Shown here in pieces: positions 1-13,000 of a DNA stretch of 64,000 nucleotides. Each line of letters opens with the position of its first letter. Within the stretch, counting starts at the first letter, position 1. The notes under the pieces are model-generated. The model was not told where the DNA came from, did not search any database, and saw nothing but the letters and a program-made list of their open reading frames with translations. Both the position numbers and the translations under genes were made by a program. Origin of the DNA: Paragonimus westermani (lineage: Eukaryota; Platyhelminthes; Trematoda; Plagiorchiida; Troglotrematidae); contig QNGE01000758.1 in the NCBI GenBank assembly GCA_008508345.1, forward strand, positions 36,616 through 100,615, given 5' to 3'.

Positions 1-225
1 TGGTTAGAGACGCTATCCGAGATGGCGATGTGTCGCAGTCAATGGCGTACCTGTATCCATACCATTTCTAGTTCTTCCGCTTAGTCTTCTTTAATCTTTG
101 TTGTCCTTCGTAGTACTCTTTCCTTCCAAGATATCCCACGTCACTGTTGAGGTGAGCGGCGGCCCGAGCCACAGTACCTTTTGGTCAGGCTCATGGATGT
201 TTTGAGGATGAGGATGAACGGTGAA
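1..225 (+). mobile_element. RTE-like LINE, 3' end: last 28 codons plus 3' UTR
   Basis: The window opens inside the C-terminus of an RTE-like endonuclease/reverse transcriptase. Positions 1-84 read as [18 protein letters not shown]... and end in SSSSA and a TAG stop. Positions 85 to about 195 are 3' UTR, ending in GATG-rich sequence near 225. The same stretch occurs in reverse orientation at 24000-24200 with very few differences, which makes this one of the youngest repeats here. The rest of the element lies outside the window. It would sit downstream of exon 7, in an intron of the helicase or past it. Confidence 0.75.
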
Positions 226-833
226 CAAACAGAGCATCCATCTCTACACTTTTTGAATTAGTTTCGTGGTATTCAACTATTCTGCCACTCCTCGTGATTT
301 CCGACGAAAATTCACTTTGAAGTGTCTATGGACAAAGCTGTCCGTTGAGCCGACTGGACGACTAGAGAGAACAATACTAACACATACACGACCGTGTTCC
401 GTCCCATGGGCGTGTAGATTGAGTATATGTCCTTAAGCGAAGCACTCGCTCTACGTATACGATTATCCAGTGCATTTGTCAGTCCCTGAACATCTTTTTT
501 GCTTGAACATAACGTGGTACACTTTTCAGAGCACGTGACTGGCAATACTTAACAGCCATGACTAAGCAATAGGCGTAAAGCAAACGTCATCGGTTGTCTG
601 GTGCTTTCAATGGCCAGATGCTGAGGGCAAGGCCTCACAAGAAATAAGGATCCACCATTGACACCTAAACGAATTCGGCAAGGAGCAACGGGAATGCAGC
701 CAGTCAAAAAACTTGAACATTTAAAATTGCCCATGCTGCAGAAAAACCAAATTGCGGTCGACTCACACCTGATGGGCATAGTGACCAATCCAAGTTAATA
801 AACGAACGCGCCGACGTCCGAACTGAAACTCAC
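226..833. other. Start of intron 7 of the helicase gene (minus strand), no coding exon seen
   Basis: This follows the exon 7 donor at 833/832. I looked on the minus strand for the conserved C-terminal block of DDX56 proteins and found none, so the next exon is probably outside the window. Short open frames at 312-545 and 549-788 resemble nothing I know. Confidence 0.4.
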
Positions 834-1099
834 CTTTTGTATTCGAGGCGTCCGACGCCTGAGAACCCGAAGCAGCCAAACCGGCCGGATTTAAAAGTGC
901 TTCGACAGCACTCAACAGTTTCTCCTCCGTCCGATTGACGAACGATAAGGCGGTGCCCATTTGGTCCGCCCTTGCGGTGCGACCGACGCGGTGCACGTAA
1001 AATGTGGGAGTTAACGGGAAGTCAAAATTGATCACATTGCTAACCATCTGGAAGTCGATTCCACGAGAAACACCATATTCCTTGTCGCGGCGTTTTGAG
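834..1099 (-). CDS. DDX56: Helicase exon 7 (motifs V and VI)
   Basis: The acceptor is AACTCAG at 1106-1100 and the donor is AAAAG|GTGAGT at 834/833. The exon encodes residues 341-429, including [25 protein letters not shown] and then a less conserved stretch rich in Ala and Ser. HRVGRTAR is motif VI, with the arginine finger. The exon ends in phase 1, so the coding sequence continues downstream. Confidence 0.93.
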
Positions 1100-4000
1100 C
1101 TGAGTTAAACAATGGGCAAAGGTGCGTTGAAAGTGGGCATTACTAGCGCTTCATAAAGTTAGTTGAAGAAGTCTGATCAATGTGATAGTCGCCAATTATT
1201 TATTATCGTCGCTCGTATCGATTACACTTCAACTGCAGTAAAATGTGAAGATGGCAAACGCAACGGTCTTCTGCAGCGACTATTTCCATAAAGAACCACC
1301 TCAATTCTGTGGAAAGCAAACGGTATTCAAAAGCCACTCTGTCGACTCCTGCAACCACCGGTAAAATTTGCAAACCCCAATAACAATCGTCAACGCAGTG
1401 GTTAGTGCGCCCTTTTCATAAACAGACTGCCGAAAACATGCACGCACACATGCGAAAGAGCGCTGCCCATGATACCACAATGGGCTCAGAAGAGATTTTC
1501 TTGAGAAAAATGCTCCAGCTAGGATCTCACTTCTGGTTCAACTAGCACTGGACGATATTTTCGTTCAAGCTAAACAACTTATCTGTTCAAATAGCCATTA
1601 GATTCGTGAAACCGGAAAGTCGGATCATTTGATGAACAGAGGGTTTTAACACACCCAGAAACCGATACGACGTGCCGGTGATCCACATGTGCTAGATATT
1701 TCAGAACGCCTACATATAACTCGTGTTAAAGCACCTGGTCGGTCCAGATTATTTTCTGTAATGCCAAACTTTAGATAAGAAGCCCATTATGAGCTATGAC
1801 AAATGATGAATTGTCTTTATCCTAATCCGCTTAACCTGGATTGAAAATAATTGATGGTCTTGTGGTTGGATTATTCAGTCACATACCCCGAGGGGCGGCC
1901 ACGCCGGTTCAGTGAACCAATGACATACACTCCATGGTGTTTACGACTGATAATGTGATTAACCCTGATGGAATCATAGCACTGCACATTTGTTTATGAG
2001 CAACCCACGTCGAACAGAACGAACGATAAAATAGCAGCTACTCGTCTGAGTGCACGCGAGAGGTTGTCAAGTCTGTGAATACGCTAAACGAATTGTCTAG
2101 GAATGTAAGAAATTTTCCGTTTCAACTTGATCTTATTACTTGTACACTTGTCAACGAACAGATGCTGTCAATCTTTGCGGAGAAGACCACAGAAAAGATT
2201 AAATAAAGAACACTGAAGGAGAGGCAGTAACAGAGAAGGAAGATCAGCGAGATTATTTGTGCGCAAAAGAAATACCGATCAGATAGCACAGGTGACCGAG
2301 TTCAAGTACGGTTCGGTAGTAATGTCAAAAAAACGATCGCTAAGTAACAAGCATTGCTGATGAAAAAGCAAAGTGTCACTGAAATCAATTCGTTTTTCTG
2401 ACGTTTCACATTAAAAGTAGCACAAACCAAAAAAGCATGTGAAAGTAGAAGGCGTCACCACAAAGTCCACCACTCCAAGTCGACCTGTTTTGACATCCTC
2501 ATGAGGTGGTTGATGCAGAAGAGTGTTGCCATAAACAAGTTCCTACTTTGCGCCTTCTTTTATATCGAACTTGTAGCTGCTGTTACACGGCCGATTGCAG
2601 CATAGGTAAATATAAGTGCCAGCCACTGCCAAGTATAACGATGGTGTCATTGGTATTTGGAATGGAGTGACATATGCAGGGCTTAACAATACATCAGGAT
2701 AGTTTAAGAACCGAACGTTTATGTTTGATTGTGTAAACTCATTATAAGGTTGAAGACGAGACTAAAAGGTAGGCTCCCTGTTTATACCACATCCTAAGTG
2801 ACAAGTGTGTTGCCAAACGCAGTGATCTAGAGAAGCAACGAAAATCATGACAAACAATCATGATCATCAGCAATATAACAAACATGAGCCTGATCAGAAG
2901 GTGCTGTAGTTCGGACCGCCACCCACCGCAAAAGTGATATGGAATATCCCAGCAAAAAATGTTATTGAGGTAGTCTGAAAGATAAGCAAAGAAAACTAGG
3001 CGGAGGAACTAGAAATAGAATGAACGTAACCACATCATTGACTGCGGTACACTGCCATCTCGAGTAGTGGTTCTAGCATGTGATCAGTACGCCAATAATT
3101 GCATCGTCGCCCCCGTCAGAGAAAGCACACCAGTTATCTAACCGATCACAAATGGGTGTAGACCGACATCACCACATGCAATACCCGGTACCCGGGTAAA
3201 CGAAATGGGGTATCTTAACGTCATCGGGTGTGACCCCAGACTTTGAATTGGGGAACGTGAGGAATAACCGCCAGATAAGCGGAGTTTTCTCGATGAATAG
3301 GTAGTCGCGGACAATGAGCGAGGACAGAATAAATTGACGGTTGGCAACCGGGTCTCCTGTAAAATTTCACACGCTGTTTGACAGTACTACGATATGGCGT
3401 CACTCTGCCACAAAAAATTTCAGTTACACCAACGGAAGCATATGGACCTTCGGACAACATGCCGTCCGCCTGGCGTGCTGTCGGTATGGCATCCAGACAT
3501 TTCCAGTCTCCGCCAACCACGCACAGTCCCCGAAGCAGTACGAATCATCTCGGTGGCCACCGACTTCAACAGATAAGCAAAGTGTGCCCGGCACCCTGAA
3601 TGGCTATACTCCATTCACAGGGCGTATGGACCAACTTGTTCACCGGCCCCCAACAACGGGATGCAGGCTTCTCAACAGACAGCTTTGTCAGTCTTGGACT
3701 TGCTAGCTGGACAGACATTCTACATCAGATCCGCCTTAGCTGGTGAATCGTCGAACAGCCGTTCTGCTTCTGTCGCAACTTCCTGCAGAGTGCATTGTGC
3801 ATCCTGGATGGATGCATTCTGTCCGAATGGCGTTTGAACCGAGTCACTATTGGGCACCAGCCAACAGACAGTGACCTCCGTGCTTCGCCCTGTTGCCTTA
3901 TGGAGTGAGTTTCTTCTGAACCAAACGGACCCTTCAAGCTAACCCCACCTATATGCCCCACGCAACCGAGAGGTATTCTGCCCCCATAACCACGAACTTA

Positions 4001-7000
4001 TTAACGTACCCAAATTGCAACGCCTGTCTCATTATCACATCGTAACTGTTTAACCGAGGTGTCCGCGAAAGGCTTTGCCACCGTGTTACATTTTACTGCA
4101 CTAAACAAACTTATCTCACTCCTCAACTTCTGTTACTTGGTGACCCCCCAAGCCCGTTTTCAGACACATATCAGAAACTTGCCTCACTTGCTTCTCGCAA
4201 CGAAAGTTATATTGTCTCAAACACCAAGGTTCCTTTGTCTGAAAGGCACAAGCCCCCACTCCCCTCCCCGAACACCAGTTAGGCTTGTTGTCTTCAATGT
4301 TCAAACAATTATGCAAATAGGTCAAAAGTAACCTCTTGCACGTACCTTGGAGACCAACACCACTGATATCTGTTGTTTTGCTGAAATACGGCGTCAAGGT
4401 TCCGGCGCAGCGTTACAACTTCAATCTCCATCAGCCGGTCTACCACGTGGGTACAGTGTGTGCTTGGCTGGAGACTGTGGCTCAAGCTACTAGTCAAGCA
4501 GGTGTTAGAATTGCCCTGAGCGCATACGCATACAAGGGGCTGCTTGACTGGATAGCCATCGACAAGCCGCCTTTGCGTTGCAGACTTGAAGGTAAGGTTA
4601 CGGCATCTAGAGACGCTTATCACAAACGCTACCTGTTTGTCGTTCCGGCATATGCCCCCACAGACTATAGTCCAGACGCAGTCAATGATGATTTCTATTA
4701 CTAGTTCACTAACCTCCATATGACGCGGCGAACGCGCATGGTAGTAGTGACACAAGCAGGCGGGTCAAGTGCTGACGAGTGGGACTTAAGTGGCCCACAT
4801 TATTACGATACTCGTCGAACAGACAACGGTGAGTATTTGTTACGGCCTTGTGCCGATAACGGTCTGTTTCCAGCAAGTACTAAGTTTCGACGTTCTAGAA
4901 GTGGGAATCACCACATAACCGTTAGTCATCACTGGCGTAGCTGTGTTCAAGATTGCAAATTAATCTGGAGTATCTGCGTGGATTTCAACCAAACACTGTT
5001 ATGTGTCAAATTCGCTCTACGCTTCAGTGGAGACCACGTCGCCTTTAGTCTAGGTCCCCAACCGCCAAGCATCGTTGGGCATATATACGAGATGCGATGT
5101 ATATGTAGAGTAGTGCCTCGTGTAGTACTATTGCTCATTCTGCCGCCAACTGATGGTCCTCCATGGGAACCACTGAATTTTTCGACGCTTCCGAAATGAT
5201 CCCTCCAGCAGCGAGTATAACTCAGCCTGCAAGACCAATCGCTTAGAAATTTGGAAGCAACTAAGAGAGGACCATGAGGCATGGTGGAAACCATGCGCCT
5301 TCTAGATGAAACAAGCTGCTACCACCTTGAACTCTCAAAAGTTTTTTCATCTCATCCGAGCAATTGGTAGTAGAGATCCAGGTGTGGGTGAGGTAATCTG
5401 TGAGGATCAGTCATGACCTGCACCGGCACATAGGTCTCTGGGCTGAGCGCTTCCAACAACAGTTCAACTGGTCAACCGCGCACCGAATACACCTTCAGGT
5501 TCTGTTATACTCGCTGGTCTGTTGACGTTTATTCGCCCTCGGAACCGGGAGTCTCTCTTGAGAAACGTCATAAGGCACCAGGTCCAAACGAACTCTCTCT
5601 TGCCCCTTTTGTAGATGGAAGCCCAACCCTAGTTAAAGAGCTGGTCGCACTGCTCAAAATCTCTGGATCGGTACGGTCGCTCCAAATTATTGGAGTTGGG
5701 GTAACGTCATCCACAATGTGCAAAGGCGCTCGCACATTTCGTGAGTAAACTACAGGGGGGTCAGCCCAATCCCTACTGGGTCGAAGGTGCCTGCACTCAA
5801 TATACGTCGCAGACTAAGCGGAACGGGCGAACAACACACCCGCAGAGAGCACGCTGGATTGTGCCTTGATTGCAGCTGCACCGATTACATCCTCACAATC
5901 CCGCAGGCGCTTAAACTCCGCCATTCGTATAGAACGCAGACACGCGCTGTCTTTAGATACTAGATGAACCTTTGATTCGGTTGACAGCACTGCACTCTGG
6001 AACTGACAATCGAGATAGAATGTACCCGAGAAGTGTTCACAATGTCTAAATCCAATCTACTGTCGGACCGCGTACGGGGTTATGGCTTATGGCAGTGTAC
6101 CATCGATCTTCAGCATCTCATGTAGGGTGCGACAAGGTTGACCAGTCTTCTCTTTCCTACTCAACTGTGCAGCAGACGCGATCCTAGAGTGCGCCCTGAT
6201 AGACCGTGAATATGATGGTATAGAACTGATCTCAGGCATTCGACTTCAAGACATCGAGAATGCAGACGATGTCGCCCCAATTTGTGGGGGTTCACTGACA
6301 GCCCAGAACACCTTAGACAGACTAGAGATTCCAGTTCGTCAGTATGGTATGGCTTTCGTATCATCTAAGTGTGATGTGTTGTTGCAAGACTGGCAAGACT
6401 CTACGCTTGCTCTCACCTTTGGTGGTGAGCAGTTGGAAGCAGTCAAGAAGAGAAAGAGAGCTGATTCGGCACTGGTGCGATGTACTAATGAGATTACAAA
6501 TCGTATATCAAAGGGTCGAATAGCGTTTCCCAACCTACGATCATCTGTGGTGTCGACATGATCCCTGTCTCTGTGTGAAAGGCAGAGTGTAAAATGTTAC
6601 TGTAAGGACAGTCCTATTGTACGGCTTCGAAAACTGGTGCATTCGCTTGCAGAATGCTCATGAGGCATCCGTCTTCGGTAATCGGTGTTTCCAAAGAATT
6701 GGCGGCGAGCAGTATCAGTATCGTGTCAGCGATGACGAGATTCGTCGGCGTGTCTTCAGAACGGATAGATTCCCTCGACTCCTGAGTGTATTGTTCTCGT
6801 TTCCCAGGTTCCTTTGGCTCGACCACGGTTCACGATTGCTTACTCATCGTTTGCCATGCTGTGCCTTGTTTGCGAGTGGTAGGTTATGCTGGGAGCAACG
6901 GCCTGGTGGTTGGCGCGTGACCTGCGCTCAAGACATTTAGGCAGTCACTCTGAGGCTTGCTTCACTAGGACACTCGGGATTTCTTGGCTGGAGTCCAAAG

Positions 7001-10000
7001 GACAAGGTATATCCTTGATTGAGGACACCGTATGATATGGCGGAGGATAGAAGCCAGTGGTGTCGAGTCTCAATGCGAATCGTCATAATTCCTTCTACCT
7101 TATCTGTCTACATTTTCCCATCTTCATTTTACACCATATTTTTCCGTCTTCGCACATTGTGGCATGTTCGCCGCTCCATGTGGTTATCGCGTGTTAAATA
7201 TATATGTATATATATAACGGATCCCATTGTGGATTTGAAGTCATACTAAATCGGTCACTACTCAGTGTGTGCCTAGTTTACATGCACACACATATACACA
7301 TATATAACATTCTCAGGATGGACAAAAATCATCCAACCTATCAACTTGAAAGCGGCGTGCGAACGTTGTTTCGATGTGTAGACACACACTGTAGCTGATC
7401 CGAACTCAGAAGACAAGAACGAGAACACTTGTACAAGCTGCTCACTCCCAATGGGTACTCCAGTAGTTTCATAAAGGCAATTATCAGAGCTCACATGAAT
7501 TGAACGTACAGAACTCAAAATACGAATAACAGTAGCATATATTCACAGCACATCTGAAGCAACAAAACGAATACTCCAACCACCAGGTATTCAAATATAA
7601 CGCAAGCTAAACTCAATACTCCGTTTAGCATCGATGAACACTAAGGATCGTGAAAAACGATAGGAATAATCGGACCTGGCCCACGCGATTCCCTGTCTCT
7701 GGTGTGACCAACAGTATGCGGGAGAGATGGGCAAACAGCTACGTGCACACATGCACGAACACAAGCTAGCGATGCGACGAGAGGACTCTACATAACAACC
7801 GTGATCATTACGACACAGTCACAAGTAACAAGATCAACACGGATCATGTGAAAATGGTCGCGTAGGCAGAAATGGAGGGGGAATGGTTTGTACTGAACAC
7901 TCTATACGCGAGATTCGTTCTATCTACAAGTAGATATAGACAGTCCCTAAGTCAGCAGCATTGACGATTGAGTGAGAGATGAGCGAAGACAGACTGACAG
8001 GCAAACACGGTGGGCAGCAAAACAATCTCATTCCGACACAATCATTTGTTTGACAACGGATCCTAACGTGGATATGAAACGTCACAATGAACCACTCATT
8101 ACTTAGTGTGTCTCTTTTAAATATCATATGCATTAATATATCAGCAGCTCGCACTGATATTTAGCTGTCATACGACTGTGGAGGGAGGAACAAGTTCTAA
8201 CCAGGAAGAAGAAAAGGAAGAGGTAGGACCAAATTACCAAACCGCCTAGGCCGACCTACAACAATATTAGCTAGATAACTTCCTAAAGGCTTTCACCATC
8301 ACTCACCAGTAACTGCACTTATCTCACAGACAGCTCAACCAAACGACGGCAGTGGTTAGGTCCATGGGCTTGATTAACCACCATCTCATAATGTTTCCAG
8401 CCACGGACCCTGTGAGCACCCAGAGCCCCATCTGAGGGGCATAATCTGACTACCTAGCTTTGTGCATACTTAAGGACTGGGTGAATGAACGCGCTCGACG
8501 TCCATTCTTAACCACATCGTTGAATTGTCGTTGATGCACCCGAGGCGACCAAGCAAACGTAGACAGTGATGAAGACAGTTCGCGTCTTCTATTCTGAGTG
8601 ACCAAGTTTCGCAGCCATAAACTAGCACGGTTCTCACAGTCAACTTATGTACTGGACTCCAAAAATTTGCAGAGACGACTCTTCATCGCCAGATTCTCTA
8701 GATTAGCGAATAAGGTCTCAGTCATTGGACTTATGAGCTTTCACTTCATCTCCTGAGCCGATATCGATGCTAACGTTACTTTCACGGCTCTGTTACTCAA
8801 TATCCGGTCTCCGTTACAACACACTTGTCGGAAAACATTGAGGTTCCGTAATGCGTTCCAAAATGTCTGACACAGTGTGGCATAGTGCCTGACACTTTTT
8901 GTTGATTGGAGATTAACAAACATCAGTACTATTGTCAACACAGTCGATGTTAGTCGGTGCTGCACCGGGTAAAAGGTCTGCATCGGGGTTTTGTTAAGTC
9001 TTTGATAGTTCTCAAGTATTCCATTTATGGTAAACAAAAACGTACATCGTTCCTGGCACCTAAAACGTTAGGTAGTTCGGTTGAAAAAAACTGATACGAA
9101 AAGCAATACAGTATTTGGAAAAATTTTGATTCACTCATTTTCAGCTCAATTAGCTCATCAGAAGCTTCGCTAGTTAAGTCGCAAGTCATGTTAAGATCAT
9201 GTCATATTTTATTTCGACATCGTACTCCATTTTTCCTACCCTACTGATTCCTCCGTACATCATTATTCTAATCTACCTATCCGTTCATTACGCCACAGAT
9301 CATATGCCTTGTTTTCTGGTTGATCAAAGCTCTCCTATCAGGCGTTGTCTTCTCTTCACTCTCTCGGTCACTCCTCAGGGATTTATCCGTTACAGAACAC
9401 CATGCGCAAACCAAATAAGTGAAGCTGTCGACAATCGGTGGCTTTCGACTCGGAACATGTCGTGATTATTGCTCGCTTTTTGACATCATTCAGAGATCCT
9501 GTGCTTGCAAATGTGATATGGTTAACTGAATGTTGAGTGACAAGGAGACAAGATGCTAATCAATCAACAATGACAGTCAAACTGCATTGGATACAGAAGT
9601 GATGTGACCAGAATGGTCTATTGACGCGAGTTACTTATCACCAAAAGATAATGACGCCAATAAAAAGCATGCATGCATAACAGGTAATTAGCAGTGTGAC
9701 ATATATAAACGAATAATGAGCTAGATAACCAAGTGTTTGAACTTATCAAAATCCGGCTAGCACTGTAGAAATGATTGTTACAGATCACTGCTTGAGTATG
9801 CGGAGACTTGTGGGATAGTTTCAGAGAGTAGGGTTGATGTCAGTATGATCCTTGACTCGTAATTCCTTTGCTGTGTGAGACAGCACGAGCCTCGGAGCCA
9901 AAATCCTTTCGGTGCCACTGTGCACTACTTAGTTCATGTCCTCCAGTACATGCACGACGCCGTTGTGTTCGGTGTCTCAAACCTCCACTTGTTTTTACAT

Positions 10001-13000
10001 GTCAGAGGTCATGGCGGCTTTTGGTTTGATCGTGAACATGACCAATGACAGGCCCACCAAGAGTGAGATAATTTGTGCGTGTTTGGAGGGGGAGTGGGTG
10101 AGAGAGGGTTGTACAGGCACCTGTGGTGTCGACATGATTGGGATGGTCCACCGGGCCAGGTGCATCACGAATGAACACGTCTGTTTCACGAGGTAACTTT
10201 GCGTTTCGGATTGTAGGGTGAAAAGGTCGCGGGACATCGGACCACGTTGAGGTAACACATACGAAGTGTCGATGCGGTGATTAGCGCGGACAAACGGAAT
10301 GTGTCAGTTATGAATGTCTTGTCCAAAGTGACATCTACAGGTCCATGAGCGGAAAAACACGAACCTAGTGCGAAAATGTCAGGCTCAGGAACGACATATA
10401 GATATGGTAGGACTGGAGGTCTGCCTACTAAATAGGGCTGCTGAACGAACGCCTATCGATCCCCATGGCTCCTAGTACAACAGTGACCACCTCTATCTGA
10501 AACACAAACTTGTGAAGATGGTGTCGATACCATGAAGCTCAGCTAGTCGAACGACTTACAGGGGTAGGAAAGATATATATTTCAGGGAATGACCGACTGT
10601 TTTCCTTGGTTTGTGGACGTACTGACCGTCGACAAGACGTTAATGAGACTTTAAACGAGGAAATGATTCAATAATTTGCAACCTGTCGCAGAGAACTAAT
10701 AGTCTGGCTGAACACTTTCAGGAACGCCTCCACTGTCCTGACCTAACTGATTCAGCCGAGAAAGACGAGGGTAGTGTTTGGTTAAGATATTTTTTACGAT
10801 CATCCATAGGAAACGAAAATGGGTTTACAGTACTAGATTACTTGAAACCTTCCTTCGTCAAGTCTGCTCCAAGGCAATGCTAAGAGACTGTGGTCGGAAA
10901 TGACCGCACTCTGTTGAGTATGAGACTGGAGAGGTGTTTCCCGGGTGACGGCTGTCAACCATTATCACCATTCTAAAAAGTCAGACGTCAGGAAACAACT
11001 ATAGAGATATAAACCTTAACATTCTGACATTCAAGAAACTCATGAAACACACGATAATACGGTTTCCGAAGCAGATGCGAGAAGAACAGAGTCTCTGGTA
11101 TGGTTGTCGGTAGATCGCCCATATCGTCACTTTGTACCAGACAGCGAATCATCGATAATCCAATTCTTGGCCGACCGACGTGGAACTTTTGGACTTAGTG
11201 GCCGTTTTTGGTTTAGATGGTCGGCATACTCACTGTGGTTGCTCGCATAACAGAGGGTTCCAGGTGAAATATACCAATTCGTTAAAATCTCTGTAAATCC
11301 GCCTCCAGTGAATAAGTATGTGTGTATCTCAAGAATTTTGCATTGGTGCCTGACCCCCTCGTTTCTGTTCAACCAAATGATTAACCGTAGTCTGGAAGAC
11401 CCTAAGAACCTCTGAGTGGAGGGTGTTCTAGGTAGCAAGTTGACCAAAAAAGAGTAAGCGGACGATATCATTCCATTCAGACCTTCTGAAGACTTTAGGC
11501 GGACGAGATGGAAAAAGTCACATGGCAAGACTAGTCCATATTGTGGTGGATTGTCAGGTCGGAGGNATAAAGATCGTGCTTTATTGGACGCCTTCTCGTT
11601 ACAATATGGCGTGCACTTTTACAGGTCGAACTGTGAACTGCTGTTACAACATTCGACAGAACCAGGATCAAACTTCTTTACTGTAGAGAGGATTCTTGAG
11701 GCCGTCGATCGCTGTATTTACTTGGGTGTTGTCACCTCAGTTTATAATATTACCGGCGAAGTGTGTTAAGGACAGCGAAGGCACAAGATGTACTCGCAAA
11801 TTCTCACCAGTTATGACGTTGTATGTACAACTGACGAGTACAGGAACACTGTAATATTTGTGTGCATTCAGCTGTATTTTACGGATCGGCGACCTGGCCC
11901 ATTTGTGTGAACGATGCCTACAAGCGAATGATATTTGGCCACCATTATATTGCCACTTAACCCATATCGTGTAGACTAACTGTGTGGGCAGCACAACGAT
12001 CCGCCAGTGAGTACATGAGGAATCCATAGGTTTTTGACCGACAACCGAAGTAAATGCGAAGTCTACCCTGAATGGGTCACAAGCTTCGTACGCCGAAGGA
12101 ACAAACTTCACATCACCTACTTTTTAACGCAGCAGTTGACAGGCTGAGGGAAATCGCAAAGTAGCCAAGAGATCACGTCGTTACGGCCAACAGAAGTCAC
12201 TACCATCTGGATGGTCGAGATAGGTAGGTGCCGCTTGAGAGGTTGAAGCTGAACGACCGTTCCTATCTCTGGTCTAAAAGGTTCTTGGGTATGGCACAGT
12301 GACGCAATTAACAGCGGACCTGTATTTGTAATATTGTTGGTTATTCCTCTTTATGACTTTCCACTCATCAGTTCAGTCAACCACCTTCACAAATCCTTAC
12401 CAGTTTATTGAATTAAAGAGGATAAGTAGACGGGAAAAAGTGGCAAGCTAACATTGAGTAGGCTACTGTCAGGGTCAACAGCATCCGGAACAAGAACACT
12501 CGTAGGGGTAGCCCAAAATTTAGAAGTGGATGCACGCATGTATCCAGTCTCAATTCACGACACCACATGCGAGGCAACATAGACGCACGCATATTTACCC
12601 ATCGATCGACCGCTCACAGTGGCCGATTTGCGCCCCCACAAGCACAATTCACTGTTTTCGCTCGTTTACGCCCAGCTGAACTTTTGTTGGATAACGATCG
12701 TTTGCCCTATAAATCGGCAGTGTTCCGTTACCATTCTTGGTGAGCCAGTTCACATATTCCTAAAGCCCTGTCAAAAGTTTAACACTCATAGTACGGTTAT
12801 GTAACCGAAACGAGAAGTGCTACAATCACCTAGGGAATCGATGCACAGAAAATGAGGTTAATAATGCTAATAACCATACCATTTGGATCCTGAGGAAGAC
12901 TGCACTTTCTCCTCCGGCTGACATTCGTCCGTTGCTAGCAAATAGTCATACACACCTCGGTTGAACTGATCGATTGCATGACAACGAGACATGACTGGCA

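Larger units (their letters stand above)
1100..12879 (-). other. Helicase intron 6, 11.8 kb, filled with retroelement debris
   Basis: This runs from donor TG|GTATGG to acceptor CTCAG. It holds an RTE 3' end, an almost full-length decayed RTE in antisense orientation to the gene, a further LINE fragment, a gypsy solo LTR and another RTE RT fragment. Positions 1100-2860, 7300-8050, 9040-9610, 10344-11550 and 11800-12870 contain nothing I can assign. Confidence 0.8.

Noticed and set aside
4309..4755. 148-codon minus-strand frame
   Set aside because: It is antisense to the RTE endonuclease, whose plus-strand motifs are clear.
11127..11528. 133-codon minus-strand frame
   Set aside because: No domain, no splice context, and it overlaps RTE-related sequence on the other strand; probably chance.
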